Positions 8,152-18,817 of a stretch of 64,000 nucleotides of DNA are shown here, piece after piece; the stretch's first letter is position 1; each line of letters starts with the position of its first letter. The notes beneath the pieces were generated by a model. That model had not been told where the DNA came from. It worked only from the letters and a program-made list of their open reading frames with translations, and did no database searches. The translations under genes and the position numbers were made by a program. The stretch is from the NCBI RefSeq assembly GCF_000613845.1, contig NZ_BAJT01000013.1, positions 48,870-112,869 of the forward strand, read 5' to 3'. This DNA is from Asaia astilbis JCM 15831 (GTDB lineage: Bacteria > Pseudomonadota > Alphaproteobacteria > Acetobacterales > Acetobacteraceae).

Positions 8152-8760
8152 GGAGGATCCTATGAGCGGACAGCTTTCTAGCAGCCGGAACGTGCCACTG
8201 CGAATTGGCGTGCGGATGTTTTGGTGCAACCTGAACGTTCACTTTCGCGAAGCGCAGCAAGGCGGTACGATCCTCTGCACATCTCATGATAAGATGGGGG
8301 CTAAATTGCACCCTCTATCCCCCTCCTATCGTTCCTATCTCCAGCCAAGTGTGCTGCGTGGGCGAAGCAACTTGAGAGATACGTTTGATCAAGCGCCGCA
8401 GGACACGCTCGAATTCACGTCTCGCTATGGTGGTGATCAAATTATGATAAGTTTGGTCCTGCAGCATGCGAAATCATTGCGAATCCAACGCGCGACATTA
8501 AGGTCAGTGTCATCTCGCTTTGCGAGATCACGGATGCTATTCTAGCAGAAAGTTTCACGCTTTTGCCGACTACCCCCAAGCATCTGAAAATGCCGATGGA
8601 CCTTCCTATCCATCATAGTGATCCATCTAAATGATCAAAGGGATCGATTCAGAGAGGATCGGCTCTTCGGACGAAGTAGTGGCGCAAGCTCTCGCCGAAT
8701 TTTCAATCTCTTGTTACAGTGTATTTGTTCATTTTTTTGCTGCCTAGGCCATCCCGCTTC
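8152..8760 (+). other. Gene-free stretch before the defence operon
   Basis: About 600 bases between the integrase remnant and the Res gene. Short open frames exist (for example 8048-8545) but their products are basic, low-complexity and resemble nothing I recognise. The last 100 bases become AT-richer (TTGTTACAGTGTATTTG near 8712) and may contain the promoter of the res-mod operon, but I cannot define a -35/-10 pair with confidence. Confidence 0.4.
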
Positions 8761-11700
8761 ATGAAACACGACTTCTTCCTCCGCCCCGTCGTCAACTCCC
8801 CTTATGGATATCCGACGCGACACTGGGCACTGGACGAACATGGGCAGCCAACAGGAGCCCTTCTAGAATCACGGCGAGCGGCGGAGTTCATCACTCCGGT
8901 CCCCAAACCCAAGAAAACCAAGGCGACAGCAGCTCAGCCCAGTCTGATCTATACCGACACTGAGGGGCTTTCCACCGAAGAGCAGGAATACAATCATAGT
9001 CGCCTCATCAACGAAGTCCGTTCTGCCGTAGATGCATGGCGGCAGCTTCCCAACCCGGACCAGTGGGGCGTGACGCCTGAAACCGCACGGCTGCTTCGTC
9101 ATTGGCGCCACCATAATTTCAGCGGAATCAAGCCCTTTTTCTGCCAGATCGAGGCAGTTGAAACGGCAATCTGGTTGACTGAGGTCGCGCCTAAGTTGGG
9201 CAATCGGGGCGTGCGTTTCATCACGCACCTCAAACAGGCCAACGAGGGCGCCAATCCCGGACTGTTCCGCCTCGCGCTCAAGCTTGCCACCGGTGCTGGC
9301 AAGACGACCGTCATGGCTCTAATGATCGCGTGGCAAACCGTGAACGCCGTCCGGCATCCAGGGAGCAAACTATTTTCATCAGGCTTCCTGATCGTAGCCC
9401 CCGGCATCACAATCAAGGACCGGCTGCGTGTACTGCTCCCCAACGATCCGGATAGTTATTCCCGGTCACGCGAAATCGTTCCGCTCGACATGATGCCGGA
9501 CGTGATGAAGGCCCGGATCGTCATTACCAACTATCACGCCTTCAAGCTGCGCGAACGGCTGGATATTGCGAAAGGTACAAGGACGGTTCTGGAAGGCTGG
9601 CGGGAAGAGACCGTCCAGACGCTCGAAACGGAAGGCCAGATGCTCCAGCGCGTCATGCCCGAACTGATGGGTCTCAAACGTGTCGTCGTGCTCAATGATG
9701 AAGCACATCACTGCTATCGCGAGAAGCCGACAACGGATGAGGAAGGGGCACTCAAAGGCGACGACAAGGCAGAAGCCGATGAGAACAACAAGGCTGCCCG
9801 GCTCTGGCTCTCTGGCCTTGAAATCGTGCAGCGTAAGCTTGGCATCGCAACAATCTTCGATCTCTCGGCAACGCCATTCTTCCTCCGAGGCTCAGGGTAT
9901 GCAGAAGGCACGCTCTTCCCCTGGACGATGAGCGATTTCGCGCTGATGGACGCGATCGAATGTGGAATCGTCAAACTGCCCCGCGTCCCGATTTCCGACA
10001 ATGTGCCCGGCAGCCAAATGCCGCTGCTGCGCAATCTGTGGGATAATATCGGCAAGGATATGCCCAAGAAGGGGCGCGGTAGTAGCGCCGTGGCGGATCC
10101 GGAAAAACTACCGCATCTGCTCTATGACGCGCTCGACGCGCTTTATGGACATTACCGCCAGGTTTTTGAAATCTGGGAGCAGCAGGGCATTGACGTGCCG
10201 CCGGTCTTCATCGTCGTCTGCAACAACACGACGACCTCGGAACTTGTCTATAAATACATATCTGGATGGAGTGAGGTTGACGAAGACGGTAACGAAACAA
10301 TCGTAAACACAGGGCATTTCCCGCTTTTTGCCAATTACGACGAAAACCATCAGCGGCATTCCCGCCCGCGCACCATCCTGATCGATAGCGCCCAGCTTGA
10401 ATCCGGGGATGCTCTCGATCCCAGCTTCCGCGCCGTTGCATCCGACGAGATCGAACGATTTCGCCGCGACATTGCCGAACGTGAGGGTAACCCGCAAGCC
10501 ACAGCCAAGATTGATGACGCGACCTTGTTGCGCGAAGTCATGAACACCGTTGGCAAGTCCGGCAAACTGGGCGCGCAAATCCGCTGTGTCGTCTCCGTCT
10601 CCATGCTTACCGAAGGGTGGGATGCGAATACCGTCACGCATATTCTTGGCGTCCGTGCTTTCGGTACACAGCTCCTGTGCGAACAGGTCGTGGGTCGCGC
10701 TCTGCGCCGCCAGTCCTATGAATTGAACGCAGAGGGCTTGTTAAACCCCGAATACGCCGACATCCTCGGCATCCCGTTTGACTTTACAGCAAAGCCAGTC
10801 GTTTCCGTCCCGGCCACCCCAAAACCGACCACGCATGTTCATGCTGTGCGTCCTGACCGAGATGCTCTGGAAATCATTTTTCCTCGTGTAGCGGCCTATC
10901 GTACAGAATTACCCAGCCAAACAGCTAAAGCGGAATTCACCCCGGATTCTACATTGGAACTGACGCCGGATCTTGTCGGTCCGACAAACACCGAGAATGC
11001 GGGTATTATTGGCGAGAGTAATAATCTTACGCTTGCTGACATGAAAGATGCCCGTTCTTCCACTATTATCTTCAAGCTTGCGACCTATCTCATTACTCGA
11101 ACCTATAGAGATGCGGGGGAAGACCCGCCTTTGCACCTCTTCGGCCCAATTCGTCGGATCGTTCGGGAATGGATAGACAGTCATCTCGTCTGCAAAGGCG
11201 GAACCTATCCTGCGCTCCTGCTTCGCCCTGATATTGCGGAGCGGGCAGCGGAGAAAATCAAGAATGCCATCACGCGCGCCAATATTGGAGAAAAGCCGGT
11301 CATCGTCGTGCCCGATCCTTTCGCGCCGATCGGTTCATCGGCCGATGTAAGTTTCGTTACAACAAAGACGACATGGAAAACCGATCCAGAGAAAAGTCAT
11401 ATCAACGTGGTCGTTTGCGACAGCGACTGGGAAGCCGAGTTCTGCCGTGTGGTGGAGAAGAACCCGCACGTTATGGCCTATGTAAAGAATCAGGGACTTG
11501 GTTTCGAAGTGCCTTACAATGATGGCCATGTTTCCCGCCATTACCGGCCGGACTTCATCGTCCGCATTGATGACGGAGAGGTCGAGCCAGTCAGCCTCGT
11601 CGTCGAAATCAAGGGGTATCGAAAGGAAGACGCGAAGGCCAAGGCCGAGACCATGCGTACGCTGTGGATTCCTGGTGTGAACCACCTTGAAACCTGTGGA

Positions 11701-11814
11701 CGCTGGGCCTTTGAGGAATTCAAAGACGTTTTCGAGATCGAAGACAAATTCAATGCACTGGTGGATCGCCTGCGCGCCGCCCCCAAAACAACAAAGACGA
11801 CAGAAGCGGCGTAA
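8761..11814 (+). CDS. Type III-like restriction subunit: SF2 helicase + PD-(D/E)xK nuclease
   Basis: A 1017-residue restriction endonuclease of the Res type (resembling the group named BPTD_3080 family). An SF2 helicase core has Walker A ATGAGKT near residue 178, the DEAH box in VVLNDEAHHCY near 312, motif III SATP near 368 and motif VI VVGRALRR near 645. A C-terminal nuclease domain shows the PD-(D/E)xK pattern: Asp in RPDFIVRI and Glu-Ile-Lys in LVVEIKGY about 20 residues later. The frame is open from 8719, but I chose ATG 8761 because homologous N-termini begin near MKHDFFLRPVV and the upstream residues are leader-like. It ends 12 bases before the methylase gene. It should cleave DNA as a complex with Mod using ATP. 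Confidence 0.88.
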   Translation: MKHDFFLRPVVNSPYGYPTRHWALDEHGQPTGALLESRRAAEFITPVPKPKKTKATAAQPSLIYTDTEGLSTEEQEYNHSRLINEVRSAVDAWRQLPNPDQWGVTPETARLLRHWRHHNFSGIKPFFCQIEAVETAIWLTEVAPKLGNRGVRFITHLKQANEGANPGLFRLALKLATGAGKTTVMALMIAWQTVNAVRHPGSKLFSSGFLIVAPGITIKDRLRVLLPNDPDSYSRSREIVPLDMMPDVMKARIVITNYHAFKLRERLDIAKGTRTVLEGWREETVQTLETEGQMLQRVMPELMGLKRVVVLNDEAHHCYREKPTTDEEGALKGDDKAEADENNKAARLWLSGLEIVQRKLGIATIFDLSATPFFLRGSGYAEGTLFPWTMSDFALMDAIECGIVKLPRVPISDNVPGSQMPLLRNLWDNIGKDMPKKGRGSSAVADPEKLPHLLYDALDALYGHYRQVFEIWEQQGIDVPPVFIVVCNNTTTSELVYKYISGWSEVDEDGNETIVNTGHFPLFANYDENHQRHSRPRTILIDSAQLESGDALDPSFRAVASDEIERFRRDIAEREGNPQATAKIDDATLLREVMNTVGKSGKLGAQIRCVVSVSMLTEGWDANTVTHILGVRAFGTQLLCEQVVGRALRRQSYELNAEGLLNPEYADILGIPFDFTAKPVVSVPATPKPTTHVHAVRPDRDALEIIFPRVAAYRTELPSQTAKAEFTPDSTLELTPDLVGPTNTENAGIIGESNNLTLADMKDARSSTIIFKLATYLITRTYRDAGEDPPLHLFGPIRRIVREWIDSHLVCKGGTYPALLLRPDIAERAAEKIKNAITRANIGEKPVIVVPDPFAPIGSSADVSFVTTKTTWKTDPEKSHINVVVCDSDWEAEFCRVVEKNPHVMAYVKNQGLGFEVPYNDGHVSRHYRPDFIVRIDDGEVEPVSLVVEIKGYRKEDAKAKAETMRTLWIPGVNHLETCGRWAFEEFKDVFEIEDKFNALVDRLRAAPKTTKTTEAA

Positions 11815-11826
11815 GAGAGCAAGACG

Positions 11827-14800
11827 ATGACCGACACACGGAAAAACGAATTTCTTGAAGCCCTTCGTGCTGAAGGTGGATCAGCCGGTAATGGCACCCT
11901 GCGCGAAAGACTGGGCTGGGACGAGAGTAACTATAGAGACGTCAGAGACGCACTGCTTGCTAACGGAACAATTGCGAGCGGACGTGGACGGGGTGGCTCT
12001 GTGCGTCTTGCCGGAGCCTCTGTCGTCGAAGCACCGAAAGCCGCGTCCCAAAATACGGCTGCGATGCCTCAAGCAAAGGCAAAGCCCGCGACAAAAGGGG
12101 CAAAAACAAAAACGCCTGCCATAAGCAGCTATCTTCACAATGAAGCTACACGGCGGAACATCCCGACCGCCGAGTTTGAATCCATTATGGAAGCGGAGGA
12201 CCGCAAGCCTAAGACGCTGCTCTATCCTCGCAACCCTGACCTCGACCCGCAACTTGTCTGGCGCGGGAAAGATGAACAGGATCGTGCGGCCCTCAGTGTG
12301 TCTGCGCCGCCCCTGTATATTCAGGAGAAAGTCCATCCGCAGGCGCTGATCGAAGACCTCAAACGCCAGAGCCGTGCACGGGTCGAGGACGACGCACCCG
12401 ATCTGTTCGGCGATTTTAACGGCCTGCCGGACAGTCAGGCAAAAACAGAATTCTACCGTCACGATCAACACTGGTCTAACCGTATAATTCTTGGTGACAG
12501 CCTACAGGTGATGGCCAGTCTCGCCGAGCGCGAAGGTCTGCGCGGTAAGGTGCAGTGCATCTATTTTGATCCGCCTTATGGCATTAAATTCAACTCGAAC
12601 TTTCAATGGAGCACGACGTCGCGTGATGTGAAGGACGGCAAGCCGGATCAGGTGACGCGAGAGCCGGAGCAGGTCAAGGCGTTTCGCGATACCTGGCGAG
12701 ATGGGATTCATTCTTATCTCGCCTATCTGCGTGATCGTCTGACTGTTGCGCGAGACTTACTCGCCGAGAGTGGAAGTATTTTCGTTCAGATCGGCGATGA
12801 GAATGTGCATCGCGTGCGGGCAGTGATGGACGAGGTATTTGGGGAGGAGAATTTCGTTGCTGAAATAGTTTTGGAAAAGACATCTAGTGCCAGCATGAAG
12901 TACTTGGATAATGTATCCGATTATATTTTATGGTATGCAAAAAAAATTGATAATTTAAAATATAGACCACAATACGATAAGAAAATATTTTCTGATTTTT
13001 CGTTTGAATATAAATTTATTCAAGACATTTCCGGATACCGACATAATTCACAACGAGTTGGAAGTATGGATGGTCGAATTTATGCTGTAAAACCATTAAC
13101 CTCACAGACTAATGCCTCAACAACTCTTTATGATTATGATTTTCAAGGACAAAAATTCAAATCAGGAGTGCGTCAGTGGCTACCCCCCGACCCAGTATGG
13201 ATCGCCTTGTTCGCGCCAATAGAGTCGAAAAAAGAGCCTCCTCAATAGGGTTTGTTAGATTTTTCGATGATTACCCGGTTGTTCCACGTAGTAATATCTG
13301 GACAGACACAGGGACAGGTAGTTTCACAGATGCTAAAGTATACGTTGTCCAAACGTCTACAAAAGTGATTCAACGCTGTATTCTGATGGCCTCAGATCCT
13401 GGCGATCTCGTCATGGATCCGACCTGCGGTTCAGGCTCTACGGCGTATGTCGCCGAACAATGGGGTCGACGCTGGATCACTATCGATACCTCTCGCGTAG
13501 CACTTGCTCTGGCCCGCTCGCGTCTGATGGGTGCGCGCTATCCTTATTATCTTCTTGCCGACAGTTCGGAAGGACAGCGTAAGGAGGCGGAAATCATGCG
13601 GTCCGTTCCGAAGTCATATCTGACGCACGGCAACATCAAGCACGGCTTTGTTTATGAGCGCGTGCCGCATATCACGCTGAAATCCATAGCAAATAATGCC
13701 GAAATCGACGTTATCTGGGAGGATTTCCGGACGCGACTGGAGCCTCTGCGGGCGGAACTTAACAAAACACTTGGCCAGCATTGGGAAGAGTGGGAGATTC
13801 CGCGCAAGGCGGACACGGACTGGCCCGAAGCTGCGCGGAAAACGCACGAAGCATGGTGGGGGCTGCGCATTGCCCGTCAGAAAGAAATCGACGCCTCCAT
13901 CGCAGCCAAGGCAGATACCGAGTATCTTCACGACAAACCTTATGAAGACCGTTCGAAGGTGCGTGTGAGCGGACCGTTTACAGTTGAGTCTCTCTCGCCT
14001 CACCGGATGCTGGCAGTTGGCACGGACGATCAATTTTTCGATCCCGGCAAGCCAACGGCGCCCTCGCGCGATCCATCCGTACGTGATTTCGTCACCATGA
14101 TCCTTACGACCTTGCGTGAAGCTGGCGTGCAGCAGGGCGACAAGCGTGAGCGGATTACCTTCACGTCGCTCAATGTCTGGCCGGGCAAGATGCTGTGTGC
14201 TGAAGGCCGCTTCATGGAGGGCGAGACTGAGCGACGGGCGGGTATTTTGATTGGTCCGGAATTTGGAACGTTAACAAAGCCTGACTTGACCGCAGCGGCC
14301 CGTGAGGCCGGAGATGCCGGGTTTGATGTGCTGATCTCCTGTGCTTTTGCTTACGAAGCCAATGCGTCCGAGTTCAATAGCCTTGGGCGGTTGAAGGTCT
14401 TGCGCGCGCGGATGAACCCGGACCTGCATATGCAGACGGACCTGAAATCAAGCGGCAACCTGTTCGTCGTATTTGGTGAGCCGGATATTGGCATTGAACG
14501 AACGGAAGATGAAGAAGTGCGTGTCCGCATTCATGGTGTGGACGTGTTCAAGCCTTCGACGGGTGAGGTTGTGTCGGGTGGGCCCGAGGATATCGCCCTT
14601 TGGATGATCGATACGGATTATAACGAGGAAAGCTTTTTCGTACGTCATGCTTACTTCCTCGGCGCAAACGATCCTTACAAGGCGCTGAAGACGACACTGA
14701 AAGCGGAAATCGACGAAGAAGCCTGGACAAGCCTGAACAGTGAGGTCTCGCGTCCGTTCCCGAAGCCCGAGACCGGACGGATTGCCGTTAAGGTCATCAA

Positions 14801-14843
14801 CCAGTTTGGCGATGAGGTGATGAAGGTGTTTGATATCTCATGA
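11827..14843 (+). pseudogene. Type III-like adenine methyltransferase (Mod), one frameshift
   Basis: Adenine-N6 methylase of the beta order: motif IV YFDPPYGIKF near residue 250 comes before motif I VMDPTCGSGSTAYVA near 530. The N-terminal 65 residues form a small winged-helix-like domain (LRERLGWDESNYRDVRDALL), then a linker rich in Ala/Lys. The segment between the two motifs, roughly 12860-13165, is clearly AT-rich compared with the flanks and holds the target-recognition region. The frame breaks at a run of six C (13183-13188); adding one C joins FKSGVRQWLPP to RPSMDRLVRANRVEK exactly as homologous methylases continue. The break is therefore probably a sequencing indel. The stop overlaps the helicase start (ATGA). 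Confidence 0.85.
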
Positions 14844-16902
14844 CCGAGTTTCGCATTGCCGACACTTTTACCGCGAGCCTCGCTCGGCTCTCGGGGCAGG
14901 AGCAGAAGGCGGCGAAGATCACGGCGCTGGATCTACAACTGAACCCTACCGGCAAGGGACTGAGCTTCCACCGCATCGACCACGCGAAAGATCCGCATTT
15001 CTGGTCCGTACGCGTCAACAGGGATATACGCCTGATCGTTCATCGTATGGCAGGCAGTTTGATGCTCGTCTGGGTGGACCATCACGATGACGCCTATCGC
15101 TGGGCCGAGAGACGGCGGATTGAGGTTCATCCCGCGACCGGCGCGATGCAGATGGTGGAAATCCGCGAACGGGTTGAAGAATTGCCAGTTCCGGTGCTTC
15201 GAGAGAAGCGACTGTTCGCAGGACGCACCGAGGCGGAACTGCTTTCCTTCGGAGTACCAGCGGATTGGCTAGCAGATGTTTTCGCCGTCACCGACGAAGA
15301 TGCGTTGCTCGATCTGCTTCCTCACTTACCTGGTGAAGCGGCAGAGGCATTGATGGCGTTGGCAATAGGGGACAAACCAACTCCGGCACGGATCGAGAGA
15401 GGAGTTCAGGGCTTCGCCCATCCCGATGCTCAGCGTCGTTTCCGCGTGCTGCATGGCGTGGAGGAACTGCGCCGTGCGTTGGATTATCCATGGGACAAAT
15501 GGGCCATTTTCCTTCACCCTGCACAGCAGGCACTGGTGGAGCGGTCATTCTCTGGGCCTGCACGGGTAATGGGTTCCGCCGGAACGGGAAAGACGATCGT
15601 TGCTCTACATCGCGCTGTGCATCTGGCACGAACTCAGCCAAACGAACGCGTCCTGCTCACAACCTTTTCCGGTCCGTTGGCACGTGCGCTGGCGACAAGA
15701 GTGTCACTGTTAGTTTCGGACGACAGCTCGCTCGCCTCCCGGATTGACGTAAGTTGTCTGACGCAAACGGGGCTGGGGCTTTACACGACCTGTCGGGGAA
15801 AAAGCCGCTCATAGCTTCCTCATCCGATATTCAGGAACGGCTGACACAAATCGCAAATGATGCGGCAGACAGCCGGTTTTCGCTTTCCTTTCTGTTCGGG
15901 GAATGGAGTGACGTCGTAGATGCGCGCCAGATCCGTGATTGGGAGACCTATCGCACAGCATCACGCTTGGGACGCAAGGCACGCTTGGGTGAAAAGCAGC
16001 GCGCATCTCTCTGGACGTGTTTTGAAGCGCTCCGGAAGTCACTTGCCCAAGACGGTCTGATGACCATGGCAGATGTGTTTCTGGCTCTGACCGACGCCTT
16101 GCAGGAAGGACGACTGGCGCCTCCTTATGGTTTTGTCATCGTGGACGAGGCGCAGGACCTGGATATCGCCCAAGCGCGTTTCCTGTCCGCCCTTGCTGGT
16201 AGAAAAAAAAACGGTCTGTTCTTTGCGGGCGATCTTGGTCAGCGGATATTCCAGCAGCCTTTTTCATGGAAGGTAATGGGAATAGACGTTCGCGGCCGGT
16301 CGTCCACCTTGAAGATAAACTATCGCACCTCGCATCAGATCCGGACGCACGCAGACCGACTCCTCTCCCGATCCGTCTCGGATGCTGACGGTATTGCGGA
16401 CGAACGGGCCGAGACGGTCTCTCTGTTCGATGGCCCAACGCCGATTGTTGCCTTGTTTGATGAGGCTAAGACAGAAGAGGCCGGGGCGGGACGCTGGATT
16501 GCCGAGCGCATGGAGGAAGGCTGTCCGCCGGAGGAGATCGCTGTTCTTGTTCGCTCCCGATCCGAGATCAACCGGGCGAAGGCTGCCGTTCGTGCAGCCA
16601 GAATAACGGCGACAGTATTGGACGACACGCTCGTCCTCACGCCCGGTTCCGTTTCCATATTACCGATGCACCTGGCAAAAGGACTGGAATTCCGGGTTGT
16701 CGTGGTTATGGCGTGTGACGACGAGATTATCCCGCTTCAATCGCGAATTGAACAAGTTGCAGATGAAGGTGAACTCGAAGAAGTTTACGCTACTGAGCGC
16801 CATCTCCTCTACGTCGCGTGCACGCGCGCCCGAGATGCGCTCTGGATATCGGGAATCAAACCAGGGTCGGAATTCCTCGGGGATTTTGAGGATCTCAAGT
16901 AA
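14840..16902 (+). pseudogene. RelE-like domain fused to UvrD-type helicase, one frameshift
   Basis: The N-terminal 110 residues match RelE/ParE-fold toxins (FWSVRVNRDIRLIVH and WVDHHDDAYRWAERR), and the rest is a superfamily 1 helicase: Walker A GSAGTGKT, motif II VIVDEAQDLD, motif III FFAGDLGQRI, motif IV KINYRTSHQIR, motif V HLAKGLEFRVVVV and motif VI LLYVACTRARDALW. The frame breaks at GGGGAAAAA (15795-15803); one extra A restores GKKPLIASSSDI, so an assembly indel is likely. It overlaps the methylase gene by ATGA, so it is the third gene of the restriction operon. The toxin-like domain may act as a nucleic-acid-binding module; whether it keeps ribonuclease activity cannot be read from sequence. 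Confidence 0.82.
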
Positions 16903-16927
16903 CCAATATCGCGCTAGAGGCACAGGC

Positions 16928-16956
16928 GATTGATTAGCGATGTCCGCTAATCAATC
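16928..16956 (+). terminator. Hairpin after the Res-Mod-helicase operon
   Basis: Perfect 12-bp inverted repeat GATTGATTAGCG / CGCTAATCAATC with a 5-base loop, 25 bases after the helicase stop. No T-run follows, so it may be a Rho-assisted terminator, an RNA-stabilising stem or a recombination site. Confidence 0.45.
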
Positions 16957-17051
16957 ATAGGAACCGGAAGCGAACCATCAGTTCCCCCCCCTTGCCGGAC
17001 CTCGCGCACCAAACCTACCGCCCTTCACTACGTTTCCTGTCCCGGAACCGG

Positions 17052-17687
17052 TCAATATTGTGTCGGTGTCAATCGGCCCGACCGTGCGGCCCGGTCATCC
17101 GTCCCGGAACCTCCGTTTCCGGAACGCTCTCTTCCGCAAGAAACTGCGCGCCAGATGGTGGTTTTCGAGACAGCCATGATCTGCGCAATTTCGTGCAGAG
17201 ATTTTCCAGCCTTGTGCAGTTCAACCGCGTGCCGACGCTGCCTCTCGGTCAGCCGCGCAGGCCGCCCCAGCCGTGACCCGCTACGTCGTGCCGCCTCCAG
17301 CCCGGCCCGCGTTCGCTCCCGGATGATTTCCCGCTCGAACTCGGCAAACCCGGCAAGGATGGTCAGAAAGAGCTGCCCGTTTGCCGTGCCGGTCTCGATC
17401 CCGACATCGAGAAGCCTCACCCGCACGTGACGTTCCACGAGAGTGCCCACCAGCCCCATCACGTCGAGCATGGTCCGCCCCAGCCGGTCGAGACGTGCTG
17501 CAACGAGACTGTCGCCCGGCTGCAGCTTCGCCAGCAGCCCTGACAGACCCGGTCGTGACGCAGCCGGAACCCCGCCGGAAACCGTGTCGAGCACGATCTC
17601 CCTCACCCCTTCCCGCTCGAGTGCCAGAAGCTGCGGATCATGCGTCTGATCATCGGTCGAGACGCGTGCATAGCCATACCGTGTCAT
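17052..17687 (-). CDS. Serine recombinase (resolvase/invertase family)
   Basis: Small serine recombinase of 211 residues. The N-terminus YGYARVSTDDQ carries the catalytic Ser, the central part has RLDRLGRT and the Arg-rich EFEREIIRERTRAGL, and the C-terminal 50 residues form the DNA-binding helix-turn-helix (LHEIAQIMAVSKTTIWRAV). The open frame extends upstream to 17786, but the ATG at 17687 gives the standard family start MTRYGYARVS. It could resolve element multimers or invert a segment. A second, related resolvase lies 2.6 kb to the right in the same orientation. Confidence 0.9.
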   Translation of the reverse strand: MTRYGYARVSTDDQTHDPQLLALEREGVREIVLDTVSGGVPAASRPGLSGLLAKLQPGDSLVAARLDRLGRTMLDVMGLVGTLVERHVRVRLLDVGIETGTANGQLFLTILAGFAEFEREIIRERTRAGLEAARRSGSRLGRPARLTERQRRHAVELHKAGKSLHEIAQIMAVSKTTIWRAVSCGRERSGNGGSGTDDRAARSGRLTPTQY

Positions 17688-17773
17688 GAAAATCCCTTCG
17701 GTTGTTTCGGAACACGGTTTGGAAACAGGACGCACGACCCGATGCCTTGCCGTCCCGAAACCGACGGATTGTG

Positions 17774-17795
17774 AACCGGTCATCACAACCGGTCA
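17774..17795 (+). repeat. Paired AACCGGTCA direct repeats upstream of the resolvase
   Basis: The 9-mer AACCGGTCA occurs at 17774-17782 and 17787-17795, upstream of the resolvase start, and again at 17046-17054 at the 3' end of that gene. Copies flanking a small serine recombinase suggest sub-sites of its recombination site or binding sites for autoregulation. The motif is short, so chance cannot be excluded. Confidence 0.35.
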
Positions 17796-17962
17796 GGATA
17801 CGGTCGAGCCGCCAGAAAGTCAGTTAGGGCAGGGGTTTTGCAAGGTCGGGCTTCCGCTCACCTACAACCCCGTTATTGCCCTGTCGTGGCTTTTGGGGAG
17901 GCTCTGACTGCCCCCTGCTCCGGCCCTGTGATGGCCTGCGTCACATCACTCCGGGGGAAACC

Positions 17963-18807
17963 ATGAAACGCGTCATCGCCTGCCTCTTGCTGTCTGCGGC
18001 ATCAGCGCCGCTCGCTCAGGCCCAGGATATGGAGGCTTTCCGCCGCAACATGGTCAATGCAGCCAATGCGCTTGGCCAAGGACACGTCACGGAACCCCCG
18101 ACCGCTCCTGCGACACAGGATAATGGCGGCGTCGCACTGACGCAGAAGCTCACCTATTCCAGAATGAGCAATGCGCTTGGTCAGGCTTCCATACTCGGAT
18201 TGTCGCTTGGCATGTCCGCCCCCGAAGCCACTACCGTTCTGCGCCAATACTGTCAGACAGAACCGAGCCTGCGAACCGAGACGCTGCGCACATCGCATAA
18301 GGGGGTGGATATCGAGAGCCAGCCCTATCCGGCATCGCTGGGCTGCCAGCGCGAGAACGACAGGATTGATGTCACCCTCGCCCCACCGGTCATGGGCGGC
18401 GTGGTGACCCGCATCGAGCGCAGTGTCTCCTATCCGCCCCTCAATGCGCCCGGATACGATGCCCTCAAGGCCGAACTCACCACGCACTACACGGCGCATC
18501 TGCCCCCGCTATCAGGCGGGAGTGCCGCCACCGCACTCTACGTGCTCAAAAGCGGCAACGTCATTGAGAAAGCGGATGGCACCGGGATTGATCCTTCGCC
18601 CTCGTCAGCCCGCGTGCTGCCATCACCCAGGCCTGGCTGCGCATTGCTGTCAGCATCGTCCCGCAAAATCCCTCCGCCGTACGCAGCCTGAGCATCACGA
18701 CCGAGGATATTGGTGCCGAACAGGCGATCACAGCCGAGATCATCCGGCAGCTCAATACAGCCATCGAGGCCAAGCTCGCGCATGCCAGCGCGAAGCCCGC
18801 CCTGTGA
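17963..18807 (+). pseudogene. Exported protein of unknown function, frameshifted
   Basis: A signal peptide (MKRVIACLLLSAASAPLAQA) precedes a soluble domain of about 260 residues without a family I recognise; one segment reads ILGLSLGMSAPEATTVL. The frame breaks near 18591: adding one T turns IDPSPSSARV into IDPFALVSPRAAITQAWLRI, which then runs in frame to TGA at 18807 (SITTEDIGAEQAITAEII region). The next gene starts 10 bases later. It is probably an intact cargo gene of the element in vivo. Function unknown. Confidence 0.6.
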
Positions 18808-18817
18808 GGACAGACCG

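Noticed and set aside
8048..8545. 165-codon plus-strand frame after the integrase remnant
   Set aside because: Overlaps the remnant in another frame, has no ribosome site and no recognisable domain.
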